From positions 138,071,126 through 138,135,125 of the forward strand of contig JALIGW010000003.1 in the NCBI GenBank assembly GCA_023053685.1: a DNA stretch of 64,000 bases, in the 5' to 3' direction. Position numbers and translations under genes: made by a program. The DNA is from Diadophis punctatus similis (lineage: Eukaryota; Chordata; Lepidosauria; Squamata; Dipsadidae). Below, piece after piece: positions 49,599-62,545 of the stretch. A model generated the notes under the pieces. That model had not been told where the DNA came from, made no database searches, and saw only the letters and a program-made list of their open reading frames with translations. Position 1 is the stretch's first letter; each line of letters opens with the position of its first letter.

Positions 49599-50800
49599 CT
49601 CTTATTTGCTAGAGTTTGGTTAAACATTTTCATATTGCAGCTAAAGTTGACAAACATTTTATAATATAAATTAATGTTTTTTTTAAATCCACTTAGTTGT
49701 AAAAGGAAACAATCACCCTCTCACCACAGGCAAATGTAGGATAAGAATTCTAACCTTTGCTCAGTTATGAAGTTCAAACCAGTCATTTACTTTTAGGCTA
49801 ATCTATCTATCTCCAATCCTGTTGATACATAAGCTCTAAATCTGTCTGTATTACAGAGCAATACATATGTATGCAGTAAGAATGTCCAATCTATACTCAG
49901 TTGGAATGTAGAATGAGACCAACAGCAGCATTTCAACAAACATCATATAAAACCACAAGCTAAAGATTCACAGTTGCAAGTGTTATACTGATTAACACTG
50001 ACATAAACGGAAAGATGTTGACAAGGTTCAAACAAAAGGTCAAAATGTTGTGGTTATGACAGCTGCAATTTAGATTTAGTCTTGAGTTTTATTGTGGGAA
50101 TGAATTACTCATCTTCTGGTTTTTCATGTACCCAAATTTTAACTATTTCTGAAAAATGTGAACTTACTTATTTACCTATCTACCTACTTACCTACCTGCC
50201 TACTCATCTTAAAGAGTTCAGGTTTTATAACTCTTTTATGCATTGTATTTACAATTTAAGATATTTACTTTGGATTAGTTAGTCATTGTGTCTATTTTGA
50301 TATGGGAAAATGTCAGTAACAAAGTACAAATTTAGAGCAAGATAAAATAGTTAAAGTTTGTACTAAAGGTAGATAACGAGCAAAAGCAACAGGAAGTTTC
50401 CTGCAATTTAGCCATGTAATGCAGGATGCTATTAGCCAAAAGTAAGGATGCTATTAACAATACATATTGATCTATGTGTTACAACCTGTTGTAAACAGGT
50501 GCATTAACATTACAAATTCTCAGCTTTCTTAATCAGTTAAAAGAAAGAGTGGGAAAGGTTGAAATTATGGAGTAAATATATTCAGATCCAAAGTCATATA
50601 TACTATTAGTCACTAATGGTAAGTATCCCACAAATTATTGGCAAAGCAATTAATAGAGAAAATAGTATTTACAAGGGATTCAAGAGACTTAGCAGACTTA
50701 TAATATTTCACCATAAAGTTTCAATTCCCAAATGCTGTTATTTCCCACTTTTAAACTATTGGCCAGAATAATACTTTAAAAAGTACAGTAGACATAAGTA

Positions 50801-51036
<236 letters not shown>

Positions 51037-52762
51037 CAATCTATTTTCTATGTTCAAATCACATTTATTCAAAGCAAGAAATCTGGGAATTAAAAACACT
51101 GTGTTTCTATTATACTATTGCACTAATTTCAAAGCAGAACTCAATCAAGTGCTATTGAAACATTATAGATTAATGTCTCCAAAATATTCCACAATTTGCA
51201 AAAATATAGCTTTGTTCAGGGTGAAAAAATCCCTTTCATTAGAACTTACACAGTTCTAATAAAAGGTGAAATGCTCTTGGAATAAAATATATTCAAAATA
51301 TTACTGACTTTAATACTCCTTTCATGACTCAGCTTCAATATGGAGCTTCTCCTTTCAATATAAAATCATGGCTAGCTATAAAATTAAAAATAATAAGGGC
51401 AGGATATGCATAAATAAATAAATAAATACATAAATAAATAATAAAGTTCAAGCAGCTGCTAAACCCATTGCAGACACACAATTTCAATAATCCTTCCATC
51501 GTATGTTCTATGTTAGACTGATTTTAATAGCCATTCTAATAATAGCAGTCTGATATAAAAAAATTGCTACTTTATGGAATCTGACATAAAAGACTTTCCA
51601 TTTTAAGAAGTAATGGTGAAAATTACTGTAACTGCAGTAATAGCATTTTATTTAAATAAAGTAAGTCTACGAGTACAGTTTTATTTATTTACTCTTTATC
51701 TCTGGTTTAAATTTTTCCGCTTCTTTAATCAAAATTTCAGGACTGTGTTCACACATTTATACTAAGCTGTAAACTAATTTGCAAAGCATAATGACTAGGT
51801 TTAGACAAAAAACACTAAACCCACTTATCAAAATGTATAAATGTAAATTACTCTAAACCAGGGACGTGTAATATTTGGTTATCCAGATGCACTTTAACTG
51901 CTGTGAGCCCTAGCCAGCAGACCAAATGGTGAGGAATTGAGAAAACTGCAGTTCAAACTATCAAGGAATGGGGTAGAGTGCTAAACTCCAGTGTAAAATG
52001 ATAGTTATGCTTCTTTCATTTTACTTCTACAATAAAAAAGATTGTTAATAATTATTGCTTCGTAAAACAGAGAGAAACAATCTAGTCCCCAAAGAGACTT
52101 AAATTAGATTAGTTATGGTCAAATTAGAATACAATGCAGTCACAGTCCAATAAATCTACGGTGTCGTTTCTGGCCTCTGGTGTACTATATCCAGCATTCT
52201 TTATAGAGTTATTCGCATACAAAGTTTCATTGTCTACAACCGGTGCAAACAATTTTGCATTCTTATAGCTATGCTTTGAAATAGCCATAAGCGCTATTTC
52301 AAAGTATAATTTTTCTTGAGGAGAGAGGAACTTCAGGGCAGAATGTGGTTGCAATTGGCATGCTACAACACACATTTGACTGTATGATTGCTGATGCTTT
52401 TATTTATTTAATTTGCAATTTCACCTCGCCCATGAATTTGACATATTCACATAGAGGCCCTGCCCAGAAGGTAGGATAAACAGACAAAACAAACAAAAAA
52501 CAGTCTGTACAGCAAAAAATCTCCAGTCAATATACAGTATTGTTGTTACAGCCAACTCCAGTTTCCATTTTGACCCTCCAGTAATTCCACCCTTATACTG
52601 AGTTTACCTATTAATGGCTGTATGGGAATATTTATGCAATTTCTCTGGCAGCAATGCAAAGGTGGTTTGCCACTGGCTATTCGGGGACACTTTTTCAACT
52701 AGCAACCTAGCCAACAACTCAGGGTTTATTTGGTGGCTACTCATCCAAAACCAACCAAAAAC

Positions 52763-53160
52763 CAACAATGTCGGCTGGCGGGCCCACGAGCAAGGGCCTT
52801 CTCTCTGGGAGCACCGGCTCTCTGGAATACACTCCCCCTGGAGATCCGCATTATTCCCACCCTGCCAGCCTTCAGAAAAGCGCTAAAACCCTGGCTTTGT
52901 CGACAGGCCTGGGGCCAATGATTTCAACATAACATTGAGCACTCTTGGCCCCATGAATGAATTAATTGTATGGGGTTTTTAAATTGTTGTTTTTTAATGT
53001 TTTTAATAATTATTGTTTTTAATGTTTTTTTTTCTATATTTATTGTTTGCATGTAGATTTCTTACTGTTGCGAGCCGCCCAGAGTCTCTGTGGAGTGGGC
53101 GGCATACAAGTGCGAATAAATAAATAAATAAACAAACAAACAAACAAACAAACAAACAAA
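52763..53160 (+). mobile_element. CR1/L2-type LINE 3' end, copy 2
   Basis: Closely related to 49140-49598: AATGTCGGCTGGCGGGCCC, GGAGCACCGGCTCTCTGG, GCGAGCCGCCCAGAGTC and a tail of AATA then ACAA repeats. The 5' end is truncated earlier than in the first copy. Confidence 0.8.
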
Positions 53161-54160
53161 TGTACTTGACTTTAAGCCTGCCTTAAAAATCTCTTTCAAT
53201 GTTACACTAGGTAATGCGTGTAAGTGATTCAAGCTCTGAGTCATATTAAACATTATATGTTTGACACTAATAAGCTTTGGTTCAGATGTGTCATCTATAC
53301 TATTTTCTTTTTCCAGCATGGTATGATTGGGCATATATAAATTCTATTGCATGTTGAAGACAGGGACTGAATTTCAGAAAAGAAACAGCACACACTGAGA
53401 ACCTATTCATATGATAACGTCCAAATCTGCTATTCAGTGAAATCAAACGAGAAATGCACAATTAAGTTGTGATGAACACTGCAGCTTACCAGGTGCTGGA
53501 CATGTTCCATCCTGTTTTGCAATCCTGGGCAGGCAGCCAAGATAAGAGAGTTATCATGTCCCTGGTGAGCTGCCATACATAACCAATGGGCTGTGTTCAG
53601 CTTGGTGAGACAGGAGCAGTGCAGGTCTGGATTAAGGACTGATGTCATGTGAAACAGTTATTCACTTAAGGATTTATGGGGCATGCTAAGAAGGTCACTG
53701 AAATATTGAATATAGCCTTCCCCAGACTGACTGGGAATATTGGGATTTGCAGTCACAACACATCAGGAAAGGTCAGGTTGGTGAAGGGTGATACATACTG
53801 GATTTTACCCAAAGGCAAACAAGTTTCCTTCTCTATTTGTAATGTTCTTTTGACATTTATAAAATCTCTAGCAGTCATAACCTAATGCATACTATACTAT
53901 AAACAATCCTAGATTTAATTAATACCTATCCCTGACCTTAGGCACAATGATATTTGAAAGTACAAATACAGTATAGAACCACCAAGTTAGTATTTTTGGT
54001 GAAGCTATTCCTTGTGTTTTTTGGTTCATATGTCATGGCTTAGCCCCAAACAAGAATAACTATGCCTACTAATTCCTCCCATAAGTGGGCATGGCCAAAT
54101 ACAGATTATTCTCTCAAGGGTTTGCTTGGTATGCTCTATAAACCAGAACTCTAGTTTGTT

Positions 54161-54613
54161 TTGGAAGCAATAAACCGGAGAAAGAAAGACACCTTGAAGA
54201 GTGTCCGGCGACTGCAATTGGTGCAAAATGCAGCTGCGCGAGCTGTGGTGGGTGTACCCAGATGCACCCACGTAACACCGATCCTCTGCCAGCTGCATTG
54301 GCTGCCCATTAGTCTCCGGATCCAATTTAAGGTGTTGGTCGTTACCTTTAAAGCCCTACATGGCTCAGGGCCAGGTTACCTTTTGGACCGCATCCTGCCG
54401 CATACCTCCCTACGACCGGTCAGGGCCCACAGAGTCGGCCTCCTCCAGGTCCCGTCGACCAAACAATGCCGGCTGGCAGGGCCGAGGGGGAGGGCCTTCT
54501 CTGTGGGAGCTCCCTCCCTGTGGAACCAGCTTCCCCCGGAGATCAGGACCATCCCCACCCTACTGGCCTTCCGGAAAGCGATAAAAACTTGGCTCTTCCG
54601 GCAGGCGGGGTGA
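54161..54613 (+). pseudogene. CR1/L2 LINE reverse transcriptase C-terminal segment, open frame
   Basis: A 150-codon frame with no stop covers LQLVQNAAARAVVGVPRC, then TPILCQLHWLPISLRIQF, GSGPGYLLDRILPHTSLRP and RAFSVGAPSLWNQLPPEIR, ending KAIKTWLFRQAG. It is the extreme C-terminus of the LINE ORF2 beyond the catalytic core, so it has no polymerase activity. The first dozen or so codons come from flanking sequence. The lack of any stop suggests a fairly young copy. Confidence 0.8.
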
Positions 54614-54806
54614 AAGTGAGACCAAGTAGATTACATATGGGTCTCCCCCCTTGATTGTACATATGAGATTCTCTTTTAGTTTTTGTATTTTGTATTTTTT
54701 AACTACTGTATTTTATATTGTATTTTATATTGTATTTTATATTGTAATGGAATCTACATGTTGTGAGCCGCCCAGAGTCCTCAGGGAGTTGGGCGGCATA
54801 GAAATC
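54190..54806 (+). mobile_element. CR1/L2-type LINE 3' end, copy 3
   Basis: The 3' UTR after the open frame has TATTTTATATTG repeats and GTGAGCCGCCCAGAGTCC, ends GGGCGGCATAGAAATCC, and runs straight into the AAATT microsatellite that grew from its tail. Confidence 0.85.
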
Positions 54807-54982
54807 CATTAAATTAAATTAAATTAAATTAAATTAAATTAAATTAAATTAAATTAAATTAAATTAAATTAAATTAAATTAAATTAAATTAAATTAAATT
54901 ATTAAATTAAATTAAATTAAATTAAATTATTAAATTAAATTAAATTAAATTATAATTAAATTATTTAATTAAATTAATTAAA
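54807..54982. repeat. (AAATT)n microsatellite
   Basis: About thirty AAATT units, with slips to ATTATTAAATT toward the right, seeded by the LINE tail. Confidence 0.95.
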
Positions 54983-55650
54983 AACAAACCATCATTTCAT
55001 TTTCTAATTTGTCTATTTGAGTAAGTGAGAATCCTAGTTTTATATGACAGTATCATTTTATCATTTGAATCTTCATTTAACTTGACAGGAGCCAGTAAGG
55101 TAAAGGCATAATATGACTCATATGGAAAATAAACATAATTTCACTCTTCGAATTGTTCTGCAAGTACAACTTTTTTCCTTCATTTCATTATTGCATTGTA
55201 GATAAACTGCAGTGATATCATATATAGATTTGTGCTATATATTTTGATTCAAATTAATCTTATGTGCCTGGAACAATTTAAAACTAAAAACACAACCTGA
55301 TAGAACAAATATAGTCAATGGAAAACTTTGAAAGCTGTTTAAAGATTGCAAGGCCTCGCCTGAACGAAATCTTTTATTTTTAATTCACAAACCATAATTT
55401 TAATTTACCAGTACTGATATGATAAATGTAGATATAGCTTTCATATGTTTTTTGTAACCCTGAGTTGGCCAATCAAGAAGTTTAACTTTTGTTTGTATGT
55501 ATACCGTATTTATCGTTGTATAACACGCAGTTTTAAAACTAAAATTACAAGCCAAAACCCTACCTGTGTGTTATACGCCGATAAATACGGGTGGGTGGAT
55601 GGATTCACCGCTGATTCACCGCTCTGGGGGCAGCTCAAAAATGGGCGGGC

Positions 55651-56248
55651 GCATCCCTGCTGTTCTCCGGCCAAGCGGCCGAAGGAGCCCTGGAGCCCTG
55701 GAGCCCCGACGCCGCCCTGCATCTCGGTCTCTTGGGGCTTGTCCGGCAGCCTGCTGGGAAGGCGGCTGCGATGCAGGGAGGGAAGGAGCTGCTATTGCTG
55801 CTCCGGCATGTCTCTGGGGCTGCACCGGGGAGCCGCGTCCTTGTTAACAATGGAGACGCTGCGCGGAGCAGAGGCGCCTGGCGAGCAAGGCGAGTGGCTG
55901 CATCGGCGGCAGGCTCCTGCCCGCGTCTCCCGCCCGCCTGCCCGCCTCTTGCCTTAGCATTTAAAAGAATGAGAGGCGGGCGGGCGGGAGACACGGGCAG
56001 GAGCCTGCTGCCGATGCAGCCACTCGCCTTGCTCCGCGCAGCGTCTCCATTGTTAACAAGGACGCGGCTCCCCGGTGCAGCCACAGTGACTGGGGAGACA
56101 TGCCGGAGCGGCAATAGCAGCTCCTTTCCTCCCATGCGTCATAGCCTTCCCAGCAGGCTGCCGGACAAGCCCCAAGAGACCGAGATGCAGGGCGGCGTCA
56201 GGGCTCCAGGGCTCCTTCGGCCGCTTGGCCGGAGAACAGCAGGGATGC
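55651..56248. repeat. GC-rich near-palindrome, arms about 280-300 bp
   Basis: The left arm starts GCATCCCTGCTGTTCTCCGG and the right arm ends with its reverse complement at 56248. Matching landmarks in mirror order include CTCGGTCTCTTGGGGCTTGT, TTGTTAACAATGGAGACG and GGCAGGAGCC. The loop near 55953-55967 is CTTAGCATTTAAAAG. Small indels separate the arms. Confidence 0.85.
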
Positions 56249-56335
56249 TGCCACGGTCGGGGACTCAGTCGGGTGGCTGCAGCCCCGCGGGAGACGGCGA
56301 CAGAGGCTCCTTCCTCCTCCTGCAGGGAGAAAGAC

Positions 56336-56400
56336 GGAAGGAAGGAAGGAAGGAAGGAAGGAAGGAAGGAAGGAGAAAAAAGACAGACAGACAGACGGAC

Positions 56401-56495
<95 letters not shown>

Positions 56496-56810
56496 AGTTA
56501 GGAAGGAAGGAAGACAGAAAGAAAGAAAGAAAGAAAAAGAAAGAAAGACAGAAAGACAGAAAGACAGAAAGACAGAAAGACAGAAAGAAAAAGAAAGAAG
56601 TTAGAAAGGAAGGAAGACAGAAAGGAAGAAAAAGAAAAATGTTAGGAAGGAGGGAAGACAGAAAGAAAGAAAAAGAGATGTTAGGAAGGAAGGAAAGAAG
56701 AAGAAAGAAGACAGACAGAAAGAAAGAAAGAAAAGTTAGGAAGGAAGGAAGACAGAAAAAAAGAAAGAAAAAGAAAGACAGACAGACAGAAAGAAAGAAA
56801 GAAGGAAAAA

Positions 56811-56855
<45 letters not shown>

Positions 56856-56860
56856 TTTAG
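56336..56860. repeat. GAAA/GGAA polypurine microsatellite
   Basis: More than 500 bp is almost only A and G on the plus strand, with sparse CAGA units. Lysine/arginine/glutamate frames across it are not genes. Confidence 0.95.
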
Positions 56861-57868
56861 GAAGGAAGAAAGACAGAAACAAAAAGAAAGATGGTAGGAA
56901 AATGAAGATGAAGAATTTTTTGGTTTCCCAGAAAGCAATTCTGATTAAGTTTTTTTCATTCAAAGAGGTGCTTTTTCATTTCATATTTGCCTTATAAGAG
57001 GAGTTAATGTTATAGTTCATGTTATAATGTTATAAATATGAATCCAACATTAATTTCAGACATTCCAATTCATTTATTTTTAATTAAAAAAATTTTTACT
57101 CAAATTTTATTGTTAAAATGGGGGTGCGTGTTATACGCCGATAAATACGGTAACTGCCTATTCATCAGCCGAATCTTGCATTGGAAGAAGATTGGATACC
57201 TTTAACATAAAATAGTAGAACTGTCTAGCTTGGTTCCATGTCAGTTTTTCATTTATCAAAGGATTTATACTGCTCCTAAAATGGAGTTGACTTTGGTTGC
57301 AAATCCTGAAACCTTTTCATCAACTGATACAACTCAACCTGAAAATCTGCAACTACTCCCTCCACTGTCAAGATTACAAGTGGACACTTGGCTGGAACAT
57401 TCTTTAAATCTCACCTGATGAAAGATTGCATTTTTTATTTGTTTAATTGAAAAAACAAAATGTCTTTATTGTGGTCTTTAGACCAGAGAGCACAACAATA
57501 AAATATTATATATCTGTAATAATTATTATTACTGAAAAAATACATAAAATGCCATAAAATACATTACTATAGTAACTGTAATATAGATAGCACTGGCAAC
57601 TGCCTTTTAGTCCTGCTGTTTAGCACGAACATTCAACTGTAGGTAGGATGGACACTCCAGTTTCTCTTAATATTGTAATAAACCTCTCACCTTTAATAAA
57701 CATGTTACTGTAATACAGGGGTGGTGATTATTTTTGTAGCTAACATAGCTACCATGGCATTTTTCATTCTAGGTGATTCCATCTTTTAAATAATATGCTC
57801 CAAAATTATGCAAAAATGTTAACAGTTTCCTATTTACTTCATGTTCTAAGAGTGCATTGCTTCTATAG

Positions 57869-58368
57869 CAGTGATGGCGAACCTATGGCACAAGTGCCAC
57901 AGGTGGCACACAGAGCCATATCTGAGGGCACGCGAGGTGTTTCCCTATGTCAGCTCCAGTGCGCATGTATGCGCTAGCCAGCTGATTTTTGGCCTTCTTT
58001 TCGGCCATTTTTGCTCTCCACAGGCTTCAGGAAAGCCTCCTGAACACTGGGGACGTCGAAAAACGGCCCAACGGGAAGTTCGTTTCCAAACTTCCGTTTG
58101 GCCCGTTTGGCTGTTTTTCGCCCTCCCCAGACTTCAGGAGGCTTTCCTGAACCCTGGGGACAGAGAAAAACGGGCCAACGGGCCAACTGGCCAACTGGAA
58201 GTCCGGAGCCTTCAGTGAGGCCTGTGCGCATACACGGGGGGGGGGGGCAGCATGGGGGGGTTGTGTGCATGCATGGGGAGGGCATTGCATTGTGAGCACA
58301 CACGCACATGCTATCGTGCGCACGCGCACCCTTTTGGCACCTGAGCCAAAAAAGGTTCGCCATCACTG
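57869..58368. mobile_element. hAT MITE, GTGATGGCGAAC family, copy 3 (opposite orientation)
   Basis: A 500-bp copy with CAGTGATGGCGAACC on both ends (one reversed) and exact 8-bp duplication TTCTATAG (57861-57868 and 58369-58376). The GGCACAAGTGCCACAGG motif is at the left here but at the right in the copies at 23087 and 47452. Confidence 0.9.
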
Positions 58369-60659
58369 TTCTATAGCGATATTTTTCCCAAGTTCTGCAG
58401 CTAAAACAAATGCAAAATGCTTCAAGGGACTTGATTTCTTCACTGAAATCCTTTTTCTTTTGATAAGCATATTATGAATTAATGCCTGCTGAACTGGCAA
58501 AAGTATCCCATGCATTCATTAAAAAAATAATTAATCTAACTGTAACTTTTACATGTTAAACAAATCAATTTCAAACATCCATGGTTAATGACTCACTGCA
58601 TTCCATGCAACAATTCCAGATATGGACTTGAACAGGATTAAACCATTATAATTCATATTCACAGGATTAAACCATTATAATTCATATAATTCAAAAGTGC
58701 TACTGGAGGGGGGTTTGTGTTAAACTGTAAAGACAAATGGTCCCCAAAGAAGACTTATAATTATTATTTAATTATAGATAAGCTTTGACTTTGGATATAT
58801 TTTTAAGTATCATGCATACAGTATTACAGTCTATGACATTTGAAGGTTTGATAGGACAATCACTCTATTATGTAACTAATCCCTATAGGGTTATTCATGT
58901 ACTTAAATAAAGAATTAATGAGCTTTTGGGAAGAGAAAATTGCTTCAGTAGTGGACAACTTTAAGCCACAAAAAATGAAGGACACCGAATACTCCAACTT
59001 GTGCAAGAATAACCAGGCTAAACCATTAAACTATAAGTAACCATGATTAGTAGGTTGCAATAGGATAAATAGATAAGGAAACATATTGCATAACATGACT
59101 CTTTAATGATTGTACCATTTTATAATTCTGCTCTGTAGCATGGAATTCCTAAATCAGCCAACCCAACTTCAATATATGTCAGATTTTATTTCATCCTTCA
59201 ATGGACACTAATTTCCAGTACCACTTGGAGAGTTGTCCTTGTTATACAGTACTCTAATCCAGATGGAGCTGCGTGGTACAGAGAAAAACCCTTTCAATGT
59301 ATTTATTGTGTGTTAGGAAATGCAGTGAGGACCTCTAAGTAACTGGCAAGAAGCAGCTATCAATTTATTTGGTGAGTACAAAATCACATGTTCTGAAACA
59401 GGCATAAATGTGGCTCCATTGGGTGTGTTTTGGCTGGTCTTAATAAAGACATTGCCTGATTCTGGATACTTTCAACAGTTTGGCAAGTATTAATATCCCA
59501 AATAATGCTGTTGAACTCTTTTTCACCCTTGGTTATCAATACGCAATGTATATACAACGTAGAATCTCGATGTCAAATTCCCCAGCAGACATGGGTTCAA
59601 GTTTTTTAAGCTTGTTTTCATCAAGATACTGGCTACTGGTACAATAAATAAAGAAATGGTCTTCTGTGGAAAAGCTTGGAGCAATTTAATTAGAACAAGA
59701 TTCTATCAGCGCCTAAACCTGATTTACTACTCAATAAGGAACACATAGGCCTTTGCTTTGTTGGTACAAAGCATGCAGTTTGTTCCAGTTCACATAGCTA
59801 GATATATACAGAACATGTGGCATTACAGCACTAGAAAACTAAAACCATTGCACATGTTAGTTATGGGAGTGTGAGAATCACTGACAGCCTAGATTGCACG
59901 CTCTTTAATTAATTGCATATTTCAAGTGGCAGCATGCTATCATCATTCTTGCTAAAGGGATATAGGAACATTTTAACCACTAGAGGGCAAACTTTACCAA
60001 ACTCTAGATAAAAATCAGAGCCAGAAAAAACCATAATTGTTATTTTTCATGTTATGCATGTATATATTTGGTACGTAGATTAAAAAAAAACACCAATAAA
60101 ATAACCACAGCTAAATTTTCAATTGCACTCAAAGGAAAATTTGGACATGTCTATTATATCACTGGTTGGTAAGAACTGGTTATGGGCAATAATGCTTAGG
60201 TACATTGCCCTAGTTGTTATAGTTCTAAATCCCACAGTGTTCATCTTCTTTGTTATTGTAGCTTTCTATTTTTACAGTGCATTCAGAAAGTATCCAGACT
60301 CCCTTCACTTTTGCCAATTTTGTTATGCTGCAGGGCAGCCTGATTCTACAGTTCTTGGGGAAAAAAATCTCATTAATCTAATGACAAAGTGAAAACAGAA
60401 GTTTAGAAATGTCTGCAAATTAATTAAAAATAAATAACTGAAACATCACATTGGCATAAGAATTCAGACCCTTTGCAACAACACGTGAAATTTAGCTCAC
60501 GTGCTTCCCATTTCTCTTGATGGTTGCAGACATGTTTCTACACCTTGATTAGAGTCCACCTGTGGTAAATTAAATTGATTGGACATGATTTGGAAAGGCA
60601 CACACCTCTCAATAGAAGGCCTCACAGCTGACAATGCATACTAATAGCAGAGCAAAATC

Positions 60660-61942
60660 TGTGAGTTCAAAATCTGCCTGCAGAGTTCAGAGATAGGATT
60701 ATTGCAAGGCACAGATCAAGGGGGTTTGGGCTATAGTAAAATTTCTGCTGCACTAAAGGTTCCTAAGAGCACAGTGGCCTCCATAATTCTCAAATGGAAG
60801 ATGTTTGGCACAACCAGGACTCTTCCAAGAGCTGGTCACCCAGTCGAACTCAGCAATTAGGGGAGAAGGGTCTTGCTAAGAGAAGTGACCAAGAACCTGA
60901 TGGTCACTCTGACTGAGCTCCAGAGATGCTGTGTGGAGATGGGACAGAGTTCCAGAAGGACAACCATTACTGCAGCCCTCCACTGATCTTGCCTTTATGG
61001 CAGAGTGGTTAGACGGAAACTTCTCCTCAGTGCAAAATACATGAAAGCCCGCTTGGAGTTTGCAAAAAAAAAAACACCACCGGAATGGACCAAGGTTCTC
61101 TGGTTTGATGAAATCAAGATTGAACTGTTTGGCCTCAATTCTAAACATTATGTCTGGAGGAAAACAGACATCGCTCATCACCTGCCCAATATCATCCCAG
61201 TGAAGCATGATGGTGGCAGCATCATGCTGTGGGGGTGTTTTTCAGAAACAGGGACTGGGATACTGGTTAATAGCAATAGCAATAGCACTTAGACTTATAT
61301 ACCGCTTCATAGTGCTTTACAGCCCTCTCTAAGCGGTTTACAGAGTTCAGCATATTGCCCCCAACAATCTGGGTCCTCATTTTACCGACCTCAGAAGGAT
61401 GGAAGGCTGAGTCAACCTTGAGCCGGTGAGATTTGAACAGCTGAACAGCTGAACTGCAGTGCTGCACTTTAACCACTGTGCCACCTCGGCTCAAGGTTGA
61501 GGGAAAGCTGAATGGAACAAACTACAGGGATATCCTCAATGAAAACCTGTTCCACAGTGCTCAGGACCTCAGACTGGGTTAAAGGTTCACTTTCCAACAT
61601 GACAACGATCCTAAGCACACAGCCAAGATAACACAGGAGTGGCTTAGGGACAACTCTGTGAATGTCCTAGAGTGGCCCAGCCAGAGCCCTGACTCGAACC
61701 TTATTGAACATCTCTGGAGGGACCTGAAAATGGCTATCCATCAACAGGTGTGCAAAGCTCGTTGTGTCATACCCAAAAAGACTCAAGGCTGTAATTGCTG
61801 CCAAAGGTACTTCAACAAAGTACTGAGTGAAGGATCTTTATACTTATGCCAATGTGATGTTTTTTCTTTTTTTAATAAATTTGCAGAAATTTCTAAACTT
61901 CTGTTTTCAATTTTCCATTATGGGGTACTGAGTGTAGATTAA
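60660..61942 (+). pseudogene. Tc1-like transposase pseudogene
   Basis: The N-terminal paired-like DNA-binding region is visible in pieces (RDRIIARHRSRGFG-like, then KVPKSTV). The catalytic domain follows: KARLEFAKK, VLWFDEIKIELFG with the first aspartate at 61107-61109, [25 protein letters not shown] with the second aspartate (61596-61619), and [15 protein letters not shown] with the glutamate at 61706-61708. All three acidic catalytic residues can still be seen, but stop codons, frameshifts and the SINE separate them. A truncated C-terminal tail follows. The element cannot make transposase. Confidence 0.88.
61271..61492 (-). mobile_element. tRNA-derived SINE inserted in the Tc1 element
   Basis: It is nearly the same as the copy at 21012-21233, including the GCTATTGCTATTGCTA tail on the minus strand and the CCAGATTGTTGGGGGC body. 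The insertion interrupts the transposase between LWGCF and QHDNDPKH. I could not define a clear target duplication. Confidence 0.88.
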
Positions 61943-62140
61943 TGAGGGGGGAGAGAAAATTTCAACAACTGAAGAATCAGGCTGCAGCATGACAAAAGTG
62001 AAGGGGGGTCTGAATACTTTCTGAAAGCACTGCAAATCCCCCCATGGATATTTAGGTATTCCCATTAAAATAGCATTGTTTACAAGTAAGATTTTCAATT
62101 TACCATTATTTTTACTTGATCAAATTTTTGAAACTGTCCC

Positions 62141-62545
62141 TCACAGAGGAACTGGGCAGGGTACAAGTAAAAAAAACCCAAAACATAAAAGCAGTATTTG
62201 AAATTTACAATTTAAAAAAAGCAAGAGCAGATTAAAAATTAGTATTAAAAAGTCAATTAAAAGGCGGGGAAGGCATTCGGGGCAGTAAGCAGCCCCGTGT
62301 CTGTGCTGTTCTGTATGCCGCAAGCAGAGCCATGTTTTTACGTCTTTCAAAAGGCCAGGAGAGGGGGGAGGCACTGCTTTACTTCTGAGGGGAAGCATAA
62401 TTCCACAAGGTGCTGACAATGGAGGGAATGGCAATCTCTCCCTGGACCCCACCAGTTGGAATTCTTTAGCTGACAAGGTCTGCCACATGCCCCTCCCCCT
62501 GCCTGTCCAGATGGGGCGGGCTGTTGAAATGGGATTATAGTAATA
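62141..62545 (-). mobile_element. Old CR1/L2-type LINE 3' fragment
   Basis: On the minus strand the translation gives SRERLPFPPLSAPCGIMLP, then SPGLLKDVKTWLCLRH, which aligns with the C-terminal block (AFSV...LWN...LP, KTWLF) of the better copies. It is a more diverged subfamily. Confidence 0.55.

Larger units (their letters stand above)
55504..57150. mobile_element. 1.6-kb TA-flanked foldback element with long hairpin and purine tract
   Basis: Termini CCGTATTTATCGTTGTATAA and (reverse complement) CCGTATTTATCGGCGTATAA are flanked by TA. A third inward terminus sits at 55567-55590, so 55504-55590 is itself a minimal element. The body is a GC-rich hairpin with arms of about 280-300 bp (55651-55950 and 55968-56248), then a GAAA/GGAA purine microsatellite (56336-56860). 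Confidence 0.75.
60275..62032 (+). mobile_element. Tc1/mariner transposon, decayed, split by a SINE
   Basis: Inverted ends of about 75 bp begin CAGTGCATTCAGAAAGTAT on the left and, in reverse complement, CAGTGCTTTCAGAAAGTAT on the right. TA precedes the left end; CA replaces it on the right. Removing the SINE at 61271-61492 leaves about 1.5 kb, the usual Tc1 size. Confidence 0.9.

Noticed and set aside
55732..56860. Frames of 200-290 codons in GC-rich then lysine/glutamate-rich sequence
   Set aside because: They run through a near-palindrome and a purine microsatellite; the mirrored arms give mirrored peptides, so these are compositional artefacts.
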